Origin: Vibrio sp. SCSIO 43136
GTDB lineage: Bacteria; Pseudomonadota; Gammaproteobacteria; Enterobacterales; Vibrionaceae
Direction: 5' to 3'
Length of the DNA stretch: 64,000 nucleotides
NCBI RefSeq assembly: GCF_023716565.1
Contig: NZ_CP071848.1
Span: forward strand, 1,674,001 to 1,738,000
Below the pieces are notes generated by a model. The model was not told the DNA's origin. It ran no database searches and worked only from the letters and a program-made list of their open reading frames with translations. The position numbers and the translations under genes were made by a program. Positions within the stretch are counted from its first letter, which is position 1. Each line of letters opens with the position of its first letter. Positions 53,423 through 62,880 of the stretch are shown piece by piece.

Positions 53423-53746
53423 GCGTTCTCTAAGATGTACGCTTTGTGCTTCAACCACACGAGAACCAGCACTTGTACTCAAATTGAATTTGAGCCAACT
53501 CGACTCGAAAAAGTCATCATCTACCCTTTCTACTGAGTCTAAGGCTAAGAGTGTTGGGTTACCCTCGAAAGGGATTTCGTTGATAGCGAGAGAGTGAAAT
53601 CCGCTGAATACAATTGCAACTTCTTCATATTTATCATTTTCCCAGTCTACCGGATATAGCACTCTTAATATCAACTCACTTTGTGAAGGTATTTCAATCA
53701 TCGACAGCAACTCACAGTCGTGCCAATGTATATCATTGTGTCCCAT
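53417..53746 (-). CDS. Hypothetical cassette protein
   Basis: 109 residues. Opens GHNDIHWHDCELLSMIEIP and contains VLYPVDWENDKYEEVAIVFSG; beta-rich, acidic, soluble. No family recognised. ATG 53746 with AGGAA upstream (an ATG at 53749 is too close). Stop overlaps the attC 12 core. Confidence 0.7.
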   Translation of the reverse strand: MGHNDIHWHDCELLSMIEIPSQSELILRVLYPVDWENDKYEEVAIVFSGFHSLAINEIPFEGNPTLLALDSVERVDDDFFESSWLKFNLSTSAGSRVVEAQSVHLRERI

Positions 53747-53761
53747 CATTTCCTCATGAGC

Positions 53762-53885
53762 ATATAACGCCCAATTAAGTTGTGAGCAACGCTGCCACAT
53801 TACTAAAACACTGCACCGTAATCACCAAACAAATTGAAACCGAAAACGCCAAGCGTTGCGAATCAGCTTGAATTGCTTGTTATGC
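53762..53885 (-). repeat. attC 13
   Basis: Subtype d: GCCCAATTAAGTTGTGAGC / GCTTGAATTGCTTG arms; cores ATATAAC and GTTATGC. Near-identical to attC 22, the same GNAT cassette's site. Confidence 0.92.
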
Positions 53886-54207
53886 GTAATTTTTGACGTA
53901 CTTTGTCATTGCTGTTTCCGAGACTGACAAACCGTCGATTCTATATTGATCTTTGAACTCTCCAACAACATTGAACCCTGCTTTTAGGTAGAGGTTTTTT
54001 GCTGGGAAATTCTCTGATAATACACAAAGATCAAGCCAGTCAATTTCAGCTTTTTCTTGGCAGAAATTTATAACAGCATCAATGAGCCTTTGACCAGACC
54101 TTGCTTCCGACAAGAAACATCTACACCCATACCTAATAGAACCCCCCTCTGGCAGGATAGTTGTCACTGTTAAAATTTAACCAGTTTTGGGCGGTAATGA
54201 GTGAACT

Positions 54208-54708
54208 TTGTCTCGTATCTCAGCAGAAAGAAAAGAAGCCATATTGAAGAAACTTCTGCCCCCATATTCCATGTCAGTGGCGGAAGTTGCAAAAGAAGAA
54301 GGCATCAGTACAGCAACCCTGTATCATTGGCGGAAACAACTTCGACGCTCAGGAGCCGCAGTGCCAAATAGCAACACTTCATCAGAGCAATGGTCAGCTC
54401 AAACCAAATTAGCCATTGTGGCTGAAACCTACTCAATGACAGAGAATGAACTCAGTCAATACTGTCGAGAAAAAGGGTTATATCCAGAAGAAGTACAAGG
54501 CTGGCGAAGTGAATGCATGCAAGGTTTTATGTCGAATAAAGAGCGTGAAGCTGAAGCCAAGAAACAGGCCAAAGCCGATAAGCTTGAGATTAAAGAGCTC
54601 AAAAAGGAGCTCCGACATAAGGAAAAGGCACTTGCTGAAACGGCTGCTCTACTTGTGTTGAGAAAAAAGCTGAGAGCCTTTTACGGGGAAGAACCAGAGG
54701 ACGATTAA
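54208..54708 (+). CDS. IS3 transposase OrfA
   Basis: 166 residues from a TTG start. Helix-turn-helix EVAKEEGISTATLYHWRKQL, then a second, and a leucine-rich coiled-coil LEIKELKKELRHKEKAL. Contains the slippery A AAA AAG at 54663-54669, the classical IS3 -1 frameshift site, which would fuse it to OrfB. Confidence 0.85.
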   Translation: MSRISAERKEAILKKLLPPYSMSVAEVAKEEGISTATLYHWRKQLRRSGAAVPNSNTSSEQWSAQTKLAIVAETYSMTENELSQYCREKGLYPEEVQGWRSECMQGFMSNKEREAEAKKQAKADKLEIKELKKELRHKEKALAETAALLVLRKKLRAFYGEEPEDD

Positions 54709-54731
54709 CCTCTGCCGATGAAAGGCTGTAT

Positions 54732-55742
54732 TTGGTCACTTTGATCCATGAAGCTAGGAATAACGGTTGCCGTCTAGAGCCTGCATGCGGTGAAGTGGAG
54801 ATAGACTTAAGAACTTATCGCCGCTGGTATCAGCAAGGTGAGGTGCAAGAGGATAAAAGGCCGGCTTGCGAGAGACCAGAGCCTGCCAACAAGCTCACAC
54901 CACTAGAGCAGATGGCCATTATCGAGGTGTGTAACCGACCTGAGTATGCAAGCTTACCACCGACTCAGATCGTCCCAACACTGCTAGATAAAGGCGAATA
55001 TATTGCTTCGGAGTCAAGCTTCTATCGAGTACTAAAAGCGGAAGGTCAGCTTCATGGTCGTGGACGTCAGAAGAGCCGACAGAAACAGTCACGACCAACA
55101 AGTTATACGGCAACAGGCCCTAATCAGGTGTTTACATGGGACATTACCTACTTGCCGTCAAAGGTGCGTGGGCAACACTATTACCTGTATGTCATCGAGG
55201 ACATCTACAGCCGCAAAGTCGTTGGTTATGATGTCTATGAGTGTGAATGTGGTGAGTTAGCTTCACAACTATTACAGCGCACGTTAATGCGTGAACGGTG
55301 CTTTAACCAACCACTGGTACTGCACTCTGACAATGGCGCACCAATGAAGTCGCTGACGTTCAAAGCTAAGATGGATGAGCTGGGTATTACCTCATCTTAC
55401 AGCCGTCCAAGAGTTAGTGATGACAACCCTTATGTGGAATCACTGTTCCGCACGGTAAAGTACATGCCAAGTTGGCCAACAAAAGGCTTCGAAAACCTAG
55501 ATATAAGCCGTGACTGGGTAGAATCCTTCGTGCGCTGGTACAACACAGAGCATAAGCACAGTAAGCTGAATTATGTAACACCAGCACAGCGACACAATGG
55601 TCAAGATGAAGAGATCTTAATGCATCGAGCGAAGGTGTTACTTGCTGCCAAGCAAAAGCACCCTGAGCGTTGGTCGAGCGGAATTAGGAACTGTGAGCCA
55701 GTTAGAGAGGTTCATCTGAACCCAGAGAGAATAGCCGCTTAA
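54732..55742 (+). CDS. IS3 transposase OrfB (DDE catalytic domain)
   Basis: 336 residues in the -1 frame relative to OrfA. Catalytic Asp in FTWDITYLPS, Asp in LHSDNGAPM and Glu in NPYVESLFRTVKY. The frame is open upstream to the slip site, so the active form is OrfAB. Looks intact. Confidence 0.88.
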   Translation: MVTLIHEARNNGCRLEPACGEVEIDLRTYRRWYQQGEVQEDKRPACERPEPANKLTPLEQMAIIEVCNRPEYASLPPTQIVPTLLDKGEYIASESSFYRVLKAEGQLHGRGRQKSRQKQSRPTSYTATGPNQVFTWDITYLPSKVRGQHYYLYVIEDIYSRKVVGYDVYECECGELASQLLQRTLMRERCFNQPLVLHSDNGAPMKSLTFKAKMDELGITSSYSRPRVSDDNPYVESLFRTVKYMPSWPTKGFENLDISRDWVESFVRWYNTEHKHSKLNYVTPAQRHNGQDEEILMHRAKVLLAAKQKHPERWSSGIRNCEPVREVHLNPERIAA

Positions 55743-56093
55743 TTAATGAGCGAATGATGACAACTACCTTGAAAAACGCCGGAACCCTATGAGAACGGCT
55801 TTCATCACTGTGGTGGCGAAGATCAATATGACCTTTGATATTTCCAGAAGTGTCTTTTACAACCCAAAGTTTTCTCCAACCTAAATCGCCAAACTGATGA
55901 GAAAAGCCTTGGATAAACTTATCTTTTGTTGCTTCTGGAATTGCACCTTGCTCTCTGGACATTGGCTGGAAAAGAGGAACTTCTCCATTACCATTTTCAG
56001 ACAGCTGATTTTCTAGATACACAAAGAATGAATCTAAATCCGATTTTTCCGCTTCTACTACTTCCATCTAATTCTCGGTACTCCATCGATTAC

Positions 56094-56201
56094 GCATAAC
56101 GCTGAGTTAAGTTGCGCACCAACTCCCAACTAACAAAGCACACTTAACTTCAAACCAAAAATGCCGTAGGTCCGTGCGTCAGCTTGAACGACTTGTTAGT
56201 T
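56094..56201 (-). repeat. attC 14
   Basis: Subtype e, only 108 bp: GAGTTAAGTTGCGCACC / GGTCCGTGCGTCAGCTTG; cores GCATAAC and GTTAGTT. Confidence 0.9.
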
Positions 56202-56620
56202 TGCCAGCCCACCCAAAGCTACTGGCCCGATGCCAAGGTGCTGATTTAAAATACAATACTTAAACCGTGCGCTGACGTAAACGGACAGCTGACCAACTAG
56301 AACACACCGCACAAACGCACTTGGCAATGAAGCGACAATCGCAGAATTCTGCGGCCAAACACTGTGACAAAATGACAAAGGATACTTTCACTGCTGCCAA
56401 CAACAGCCCCAATAAAACTCCTCTTTTACGACACTGTTCCAGAAAAAAAGAAGCAGCGCCTGCGAACACCAAAACTGGGAAAGTCGCAGTAAACAGTAAA
56501 CGAACCAAAATCACCTAAATCAAAGTGCCACCGGAAAGAACGTGGCTTGGTGAGAACGAACAGGTGAACACTAAGAACACTGAACTAAGCTCTTATTTGG
56601 ATTGGCTTTTTCCAACCGCA
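56202..56620 (-). repeat. Gene-poor repeat cassette, type A copy 6
   Basis: 419 bp; same sequence as the copy at 63474. Perfect CGCAGAA/TTCTGCG palindrome. A 60-codon minus frame starts at ATG 56378 with no clear ribosome site. Confidence 0.87.
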
Positions 56621-56742
56621 AACTAACGCCTGCTTAAGCGGCTGCCAATGCACAGCTCTCAAACAGACCACCGTTATCACTAAACCCGATTCGAACCAAA
56701 AATGCCATAGGTTGGCAGTCCGACTTCAAGCACTTGTTATGT
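56621..56742 (-). repeat. attC 15
   Basis: Subtype a; cores AACTAAC and GTTATGT. Confidence 0.92.
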
Positions 56743-57273
56743 TTGATCTATCGGTTTGAGGGAATCCATTATTGCCACTCCTACACTTCTACCAAAGCCC
56801 TCTATCGACACCGGTCCATTATAAATGAACTCGTTAGACACATTTTCTCTTAAAAACGTGTGTAATATGACCGCACTTTTTAGCATTAAATCAAAATGTG
56901 GGACAACGTCGTGTTTATAGCTTGGTTCATAATGAACAACCCACTTATTCCGAAAATCGAGACCTTTCGATTGATAAGCTGCGAATTCCTTTTGAGTGAT
57001 GTTCAGTTCAGAAAACAGCCTATCTCTAAAGGCCTGATGGTCAGAAATTAAATTCTTCCAGTGGCACTCTTCTTTGTTTGAACCAAAGACTTTGCACCAG
57101 CTAATGACAGCATCACAAAGAAGGACATTATGAATATGAGTAAAGGGATTTAGCGATTGATATACTGAGTCATAATCATTACAAATCTCCCCTAGAGCCT
57201 CAAATGAGTAATACGATCTAAAGAAGGAGTTTAGTGCAAAAAATCGCCCTTGCACTTCGGTGAAATTTTCCAA
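56737..57273 (-). CDS. HEPN-like cassette protein
   Basis: 178 residues, all-helical. The segment DFRNKWVVHYEP carries R-N-x4-H, the catalytic signature of HEPN ribonucleases (Arg, polar, then His). No paired MNT or antitoxin gene is next to it. May be an abortive-infection-type RNase or an inert HEPN scaffold. Stop overlaps the attC 15 core. Start ATG 57273, AGGAGAAA upstream. Confidence 0.65.
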   Translation of the reverse strand: MENFTEVQGRFFALNSFFRSYYSFEALGEICNDYDSVYQSLNPFTHIHNVLLCDAVISWCKVFGSNKEECHWKNLISDHQAFRDRLFSELNITQKEFAAYQSKGLDFRNKWVVHYEPSYKHDVVPHFDLMLKSAVILHTFLRENVSNEFIYNGPVSIEGFGRSVGVAIMDSLKPIDQT

Positions 57274-57286
57274 TTTTTCTCCTTAA

Positions 57287-57407
57287 ACATAACGCCTGCT
57301 TAAGCGGCTGCCAATGCACTGCACCCAAACAGACCACCGTAATCACTAAACCCAATTTGAACCAAAAATGCCATAGGTTGGCAGTCCACTTGAAGCATTT
57401 GTTAGTT
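57287..57407 (-). repeat. attC 16
   Basis: Subtype a-prime; cores ACATAAC and GTTAGTT. Confidence 0.92.
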
Positions 57408-57827
57408 TGCCAGCCCACCCTAAGCTAATGGCTAGATGCCAAGATCCTGATTTAAAATACAATACTTAAACCGTACGCTATTGTAAACGGACAGCTGACC
57501 AACTCGAACACACCGCACAAACGCACGTGGCAAAGAAGAGACAATCGCAGAGTTTTTTGACCAAACACCGGCATAAAATGGCAAAGGATACTTTCACTGT
57601 TGCCAACAACAGCACAAGTAAAACCCAATCTCTATAGATAGTGTTTCAGCAAAAAAGAAACAGCGCCTTCGAACAACAAAAGAGTGGTAGCTTCAGTAAA
57701 TGATGAGCAAACCACAAACACCTAATTCAAAGTGCCACTGGAAAGAACGTGGCTTGGTGAAGACGAACAGGTGAACACCCAGAAAAATGAACTAAGCTAT
57801 TATTTGGATTGGCTTTTTCTAACCGCA
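57408..57827 (-). repeat. Gene-poor repeat cassette, type A copy 7
   Basis: 420 bp; minus frame SSLPRAFVRCVRVGQLSVYN open. GCCACTGG replaces GCCACCGG in the hairpin. Confidence 0.85.
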
Positions 57828-57949
57828 AACTAACGCCTGCTTAAGCGGCTGCCAATGCACTACACCTAAACAGACCACCGTAATCACCAAACCCAATTCG
57901 AACCAAAAATGCCATAGGTTGGCGGTCCGACTTCAAGCACTTGTTAGTT
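57828..57949 (-). repeat. attC 17
   Basis: Subtype a with one arm change (GGCGGTCC); cores AACTAAC and GTTAGTT. Confidence 0.92.
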
Positions 57950-58348
57950 TGCAAACACACCCTAAGCTAAAGGCTTGGTGCCAAGATGCTGATTTTACTT
58001 ACAATACTTAAACCGTACGCTGATGTAAATGGACAGCTGACCAACTTGAACACAAGGCACAAACGCACGTGGCAAAGAAGAGAAAATCGCAGAATTTTAC
58101 GAGCAAACACTGTGACAAAGTTGCCAACAACTGCACCAGTAAAGCCCCTACTCTACCGACACTGTTTCAGCGAAAAAGAAACAGCACCTTTGAACAACAA
58201 AAGAATGGTAGCTTCAGTAAATGATGAGCAAACCACAAACACCTAAATCAAAGTGCCACCGGAAAGAACATGGCTTGGTGAGAAAGGACAGGTGAACACC
58301 CAGAACACTGAACTAAGCTCTTATTTGAATTGGCTTTTTCTAACCGCA
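57950..58348 (-). repeat. Gene-poor repeat cassette, type A copy 8, with 21-bp deletion
   Basis: 399 bp; the 21 bp that include the GGATACTTTCACT core are missing. The remaining AGTTG-CCAA-CAACT still pairs. Confidence 0.85.
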
Positions 58349-58470
58349 AACTAACGCCTGCTTAAGCGGCTGCCAATGCACAACACTCAAACAGACCACT
58401 GTAATCACTAAACCCAATTCGAACCAAAAATGCCATAGGTTGGCAGTCCGACTTCAAGCGTTTGTTAGCT
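58349..58470 (-). repeat. attC 18
   Basis: Subtype a; cores AACTAAC and GTTAGCT. Confidence 0.92.
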
Positions 58471-58547
58471 TTATCGACCCATAGAACCTAAGTATACCGC
58501 AAAATATTTGAACCAATCAGTTGACAAGTTATTGTAAACAAATAGAA

Positions 58548-58576
58548 TTCAACTCTGTAATAGATAATGCTATAAT
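58548..58576 (+). promoter_or_regulatory. Promoter of the plus-strand two-gene cassette
   Basis: TTCAAC, 17 bp, TATAAT (perfect -10). TAGAT...ATCTA symmetry around the -10 box may be an operator. Lies 58 bp before the first ATG. Confidence 0.7.
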
Positions 58577-58634
58577 CTATTCAGGTACTTGCACCGTAAA
58601 ATGCAAGATCTACTTACTACTAAGGGGCGTTACT

Positions 58635-58886
58635 ATGTTTGCATTTAATATGTCAATACAAAACCACTACGCATCTTTTCGCTGTGATGAAACGGATCAA
58701 AGAGTTTTTGTAGATTCTTTTGATAACGAAGTTTTCGACGTTCGTTTCGGAACTGTGGATTCGTCCCAGCGTATAGGCGAAATTATCGCTCATAGCGACG
58801 AAGAACTAAACACTAAACTACAAGAATTGATAAGCGCAGTTGGAAACAAGAATGACAATAACCGTCGAACAGCTAAACCAGCTTGA
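58635..58886 (+). CDS. Hypothetical cassette protein, first of a pair
   Basis: 83 residues from ATG 58635 (AAGGGG upstream). MFAFNMSIQNHYASFRC and VFDVRFGTVDSSQRIGEIIA; ends in a basic NRRTAKPA tail. No family recognised. Overlaps the second gene by 35 bp. Lies against the array direction with its own promoter. Confidence 0.7.
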   Translation: MFAFNMSIQNHYASFRCDETDQRVFVDSFDNEVFDVRFGTVDSSQRIGEIIAHSDEELNTKLQELISAVGNKNDNNRRTAKPA

Positions 58887-59220
58887 AGAAGAGATTAATG
58901 CTAAACTTAAAGGGAAAGATGCATCCTTTAAGTTTTCTATGCATTTTGCTCTAGATAGAGTCAACGACACACGAAACAAGCCGCCTGTAACAATTGAAGA
59001 GCTTCGTAACATCTTCAATAAAGTTGTCGATACAAAGATGGAAAGCTTATTGACTCTAAAAGACGGAGATGAGTTCTTAATCCGATGTGGCACAGGTCAC
59101 CTAAATTTACCCTGTGAACTAAAAAAGAATGGCAGCCACGCACAAAGTTTTGTTATCACTGTCATGCGTAAGGCTAACTTCAAACCTTACAGTACGACAA
59201 TGAAAGTTCTGACAGTTTAA
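58852..59220 (+). CDS. Hypothetical cassette protein, second of a pair
   Basis: 122 residues from ATG 58852. N-terminal helix TVEQLNQLEEEINAKLKGKD, then a mixed domain with FLIRCGTGHLNLPCELKK. Two-gene overlap, private promoter and terminator resemble a toxin-antitoxin or small phage-response unit, but no known family is recognised. Confidence 0.7.
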   Translation: MTITVEQLNQLEEEINAKLKGKDASFKFSMHFALDRVNDTRNKPPVTIEELRNIFNKVVDTKMESLLTLKDGDEFLIRCGTGHLNLPCELKKNGSHAQSFVITVMRKANFKPYSTTMKVLTV

Positions 59221-59229
59221 AAATAGAAA

Positions 59230-59256
59230 GAGCCGCTCAGTAGCGGCTCATTTTTT
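59230..59256 (+). terminator. Terminator inside the plus-strand cassette
   Basis: GAGCCGCT-CAGT-AGCGGCTC then A and six T. A strong intrinsic terminator within an integron cassette, which insulates it from neighbours. Confidence 0.9.
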
Positions 59257-59266
59257 ATGCTGAGAA

Positions 59267-59390
59267 AGCTAACGCTTTGCTAAGGTGCAGCTAACTGCCA
59301 CGAAACCCGAGCAAAGCCACCATAATAACTAAACTCAACCGAACCAAAAATGCCAAAGGTTAGCTGTCACTCTTAAGCAATTTGTTATGT
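59267..59390 (-). repeat. attC 19
   Basis: Subtype b; cores AGCTAAC and GTTATGT. Confidence 0.92.
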
Positions 59391-59821
59391 GCTTCTTTCG
59401 AATACAACTGTGACCACTCAAGTTCACTAGGCATTTGCTCAAACTTAGCTATCCCATCATTAAGCAGTCCAATGTCCCAACTTGCGTGTGAATCAACGTA
59501 AACATGAGCCGCAACATGAGTTTCTATCGGATCAGCTAACAAACCCGCAGGAACCCAATATGACTGGCCGTCGGAGCTTAGATTTGGGACAGGACTGCCG
59601 CATCGAGTACAGAACTCTGATTTGAAACCTGACTCAGTAGCATACGAACCAATTTGTTTTTCTCCAGAGCACCATTTAAAATTTGACTGTTTAATGATAA
59701 GAGCCGAGTTTGACGACGAGCCAGACACCTTTCTACATAGCGAGCAATGGCATTGGTAGATCAGTGGTAACTCACCAGAGAGTTCAAATACAACTTCACC
59801 ACACAAGCAACTTCCTTTCAC
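59360..59821 (-). CDS. GFA family protein reading into its attC
   Basis: 153 residues: CLCGEVVF, CHCSLCRKVSG and CTRCGSP are the zinc ligands. The last ten codons (HNKLLKSDS plus stop) are encoded by attC 19 itself, so the recombination site supplies the C-terminus. Start ATG 59821. Confidence 0.82.
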   Translation of the reverse strand: MKGSCLCGEVVFELSGELPLIYQCHCSLCRKVSGSSSNSALIIKQSNFKWCSGEKQIGSYATESGFKSEFCTRCGSPVPNLSSDGQSYWVPAGLLADPIETHVAAHVYVDSHASWDIGLLNDGIAKFEQMPSELEWSQLYSKEAHNKLLKSDS

Positions 59822-59922
59822 GATATCCTAACCCTCTACACTGCACTTAATATAAAACAAAACTCATAAAATGGTATTATCCAAAGGAAAGCTGAAGACT
59901 CAAGTATAAAGTTGCACCTAGC

Positions 59923-60044
59923 ACATAACGCCTGCTTAAGCGGCTGCCAATGCACTACACCTAAACAGACCACCGTAATCACTGAAGCTAAACCGAACCA
60001 AAAATGCCATAGGTTGGCAGTCCGACTTCAAGCAATTGTTATAC
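59923..60044 (-). repeat. attC 20
   Basis: Subtype a; cores ACATAAC and GTTATAC. Confidence 0.92.
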
Positions 60045-60049
60045 AACGA

Positions 60050-60529
60050 CTATTTTGAGAACTCTATTAGATCGCTACCAGACAGTCGATAGTTAACCCA
60101 TTCATCTTGGGGTTTTGCACCAATAGACTTATAAAAGTTAATTGCTGGCTCATTCCAATCAAGAACGCACCATTCAAAACGACCACAACCATTTTCAACT
60201 GCTAGCTTTGCCAAATATTTGAGAATGACCTTCCCTGCTCCCAAACCACGATATTCCGGGGAAACATACAGATCTTCCAGATACAAACCGTTTTTGCCCA
60301 ACCATGTAGAATAGTTATAGAAGTAAACCGCAAAACCGACAGGCTCGCCTTTAACCTCACAGATAATTGCATGAGCCGTAGACTGAGGAGAGAATAAGCT
60401 GGACTCAATATCTAGGAGAGTAGCTTTTACCTCATGTTCTGCCTTTTCATAGGTAGCTAAATCTGTGATAAATCGAAGTATCGTTTCAGCGTCACTCTTG
60501 TCTGCTTTCCTAATTTTGATTTGTTCCAT
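60050..60529 (-). CDS. GNAT acetyltransferase (cassette)
   Basis: 159 residues: IRKADKSDAETILRFITDLA, YVSPEYRGLGAGKVILKYLA (loop R-G-L-G-A-G) and FEWCVLDWNEPAINFYKSIG. Close to diamine/SSAT-like acetyltransferases. Intact; AGGGGAT upstream of ATG 60529. Confidence 0.86.
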   Translation of the reverse strand: MEQIKIRKADKSDAETILRFITDLATYEKAEHEVKATLLDIESSLFSPQSTAHAIICEVKGEPVGFAVYFYNYSTWLGKNGLYLEDLYVSPEYRGLGAGKVILKYLAKLAVENGCGRFEWCVLDWNEPAINFYKSIGAKPQDEWVNYRLSGSDLIEFSK

Positions 60530-60553
60530 ATCCCCTCCTTGGATGTATTAGTT

Positions 60554-60675
60554 GTATAACGCCTGCTTAAGCGGCTGCCAATGCACTACACTCAAACAGA
60601 CCACCGTAATCACTAAAGCCAATTCGAACCAAAAATGCCATAGGTTGGCAGTCCGACTTCAAGCACTTGTTAGTT
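60554..60675 (-). repeat. attC 21
   Basis: Subtype a; cores GTATAAC and GTTAGTT. Confidence 0.92.
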
Positions 60676-61095
60676 TGCCAACACACCCTAAGCTAAAGGC
60701 TTGGTGCCAAGATACTGATTTAACTTACAATACTTAAACCGTACGCTGATGTAAATGGACAGCTGACCAACTCGAACACACCGTACAAACGCACGTGGCA
60801 AAGAAGAGACAATCACAGAATTTCACGAGCAAACACTATGACAAAATGGCAAAGAATACTTTCACTGTTGCCAACAACAGCACCAGTAAAGCCCCTACTC
60901 TACCGACACTGTTTCAGCGAAAAAGAAGCAGCGCCTCCGAACACCAAATGAATGAAAGCTACAGTAAACGACGAGCGAACCACAAACACCTAAATCAAAG
61001 TGCCACCGGAAAGAACATGGCTTGGTGAAGACGAACAGGTGAACACCCGAAAAACAGAACTAAGCTCTTATTTGGGCTGGCTTTTTTCAACCGCA
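60676..61095 (-). repeat. Gene-poor repeat cassette, type A copy 9
   Basis: 420 bp; core reads AAGAATACTTTCAC (one change). Minus frame VRVGQLSIYISVRFKYC open. Confidence 0.85.
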
Positions 61096-61219
61096 AACTA
61101 ACGCCCAATTAAGTTGTGAGCAACGCTGCCACATGATTAAAACACTGCACCGTAATCACCAAACAAATTGAAACCGAAAGCGCCGAGCGTTGCGAATCAG
61201 CTTGAATTGCTTGTTATGC
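61096..61219 (-). repeat. attC 22
   Basis: Subtype d, differing from attC 13 at a handful of bases; cores AACTAAC and GTTATGC. Confidence 0.92.
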
Positions 61220-61755
61220 GTAATTTTTGACGTACTTTGTCATTGCTGTTTCCGAGACTGACAAACCGTCGATTCTATATTGATCTTTGAACTCTCCAAC
61301 AACATTGAACCCTGCTTTTAGGTAGAGGTTTTTTGCTGGGAAATTCTCTGATAATACACAAAGATCAAGCCAGTCAATTTCAGCTTTTTCTTGGCAGAAA
61401 TTTATAACAGCATCAATGAGCCTTTGACCAAGACCTTGCTTCCGACAAGAAACATCTACGCCCATACCTAATAGAACCCTATGAGAACGGCTTTCATCAC
61501 TGTGGTGGCGAAGATCAATATGACCTTTGATATTTCCAGAAGTGTCTTTGTAGTGGTCAACTAAAATTGGCCACAGTTTTGTAAGTTTCCCAGTAAAGTC
61601 TTTCCGACTCATTTGGTGTGAGACCGCCATTGTACTGATGCGGCCTGACTTGGCTGGAAAAGAGGAACTTCTCCATTACCATTTTCAGACAGCTGATTTT
61701 CTAGATACACAAAGAATGAATCTAAATCCGATTTTTCCGCTTCTACTACTTCCAT
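61214..61755 (-). pseudogene. Second copy of the GNAT cassette gene, broken by an IS3 remnant
   Basis: N-terminal codons from ATG 61755 match the first copy down to 61650. Then 104 bp of the gene are replaced by 100 bp of IS sequence, after which the gene continues to its stop at 61214. The C-terminal half keeps an intact acetyl-CoA loop (RKQGLGQRLI). A chimeric frame of 138 codons begins at an ATG inside the IS scrap (61630); whether it is expressed is unknown. Confidence 0.82.
61550..61649 (-). mobile_element. IS3-family 3'-end remnant
   Basis: Encodes RPHQYNGGLTPNESERL followed by YWETYKTVANFS and a stop, the C-terminus of an IS3 OrfB, then the terminal TGACCACTACA. Different from the element at 54145. 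Only 100 bp survive. Confidence 0.75.
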
Positions 61756-61781
61756 CTAATTCTCGGTACTCCATCGATTAC

Positions 61782-61903
61782 GCATAACGCCTGCTTAAGC
61801 GGCTGCCAATGCACAACACTCAAACAGACCACCGTAATCACTAAATCTAAACCGAACCAAAAATGCCATAGGTTGGCAGTCCGACTTCAAGCACTTGTTA
61901 GTT
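61782..61903 (-). repeat. attC 23
   Basis: Subtype a; cores GCATAAC and GTTAGTT. Confidence 0.92.
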
Positions 61904-62323
61904 TGCAAACACACCCTAAGCTAAAGGCTTGGTGCCAAGATGCTGATTTAACTTACAATACTTAAACCGTACGCTGATGTAGATGGACAGCTGACCAACT
62001 TGAACACAAGGCACAAACGCACGTGGCAAAGAAGAGAAAATCGCAGAATTTTACGAGCAAACACTGTGACAAAATGGCAATGGATACTTTCACTGTTGCC
62101 AACAACAGCACCAGTAAAGCCCCTACTCTACCGACACTGTTTCAGCGAAAAAGAAACTGCACTTACGAACACCAAAACTGGGAAAGTCGCAGTAAACGAT
62201 GAGCGGACTACAAACACTTGAATCAAAGTGCCACCGGAAAGAACGTGGCTTGGTGAGAATGAATAGGTGAACACCTAGAACACTGAACTAAGCTCTTATT
62301 TGGATTGGCTTTTTCTAACCGCA
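61904..62323 (-). repeat. Gene-poor repeat cassette, type A copy 10
   Basis: 420 bp; left half close to copy 8, core reads AATGGATACTTTCAC. Confidence 0.85.
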
Positions 62324-62446
62324 AACTAACGCCTTGTTAAGTTGCAGCTAACTGCCACGACACTCAAACAAAGCCACCGTAATCACTAAACTCAACCGAA
62401 CCAAAAATGCCACAGGCTAGCTGTCAGCTTGAACAATTTGTTATGT
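62324..62446 (-). repeat. attC 24
   Basis: Variant of subtype b: GTTGCAGCTAACTGCC / GGCTAGCTGTCAGCTTG; cores AACTAAC and GTTATGT. Confidence 0.9.
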
Positions 62447-62880
62447 AGCGAGACAGTACGATGAACTTCAGGCTTGGCGCCAAGGTGTTGAATATAAATA
62501 CATTACCCAACCTCAGCACCGAAGTAAAACGGACAGTTGCCCAAGTTGAACTCACCCAATGAATGCACTTGGCAATGAAGCGACACCCTGCGACATTCCA
62601 GCCAACTCCACACTTGCATGGCAAAGGATACTTTCGCTGATGCCGACTACAGCGCCAACAAAACTCCCGTTTTCCGAAACTGGTTCAGCAGCAAAGAAAC
62701 AGCTGCATCGAACACCGCAAATGAGAAAGCCACAGTAAACGCCTTCAGTTCAGCGAAGGTTTAATTCAAAGTGCCACCGGAAAGATCGTGGCCAGGTGCT
62801 GACTGGCAGGTGAAAAGCACGGCCACTGAACAAAGAAACTGTTCGATAAACCTAGCTAAAAACCTTGAATTCAAACAGCA
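62447..62880 (-). repeat. Gene-poor repeat cassette, type B copy 2 (A/B intermediate)
   Basis: 434 bp; begins like type B (GCGAGACAGTACGATGAAC) but keeps the GCCACCGGAAAGATCGTGGC hairpin of type A. CCTTC/GAAGG hairpin near 62745. Confidence 0.8.

Larger units (their letters stand above)
54145..55782 (+). mobile_element. IS3-family insertion sequence
   Basis: About 1638 bp, inserted in a GNAT gene. AACCC repeats at 54140 and 55783 are the target duplication (or 4 bp of it). Subterminal TAGTTGTCA occurs as an inverted pair at both ends. Carries an intact overlapping orfA/orfB pair. Confidence 0.8.
53880..56067 (-). pseudogene. GNAT cassette gene split by an IS3-type element
   Basis: The 5' part (56067 down to 55783) gives an N-terminal half starting MEVVEAEKSDLDSFFVY. 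The 3' part (54144 down to 53880) gives the C-terminal half with QRLIDAVINFCQEKAEIDW. The IS lies between, flanked by AACCC. The 3' half also lost one A (GACCAGACC versus GACCAAGACC in the second copy), shifting the frame in the acetyl-CoA loop. Both lesions make it inactive. Confidence 0.85.
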
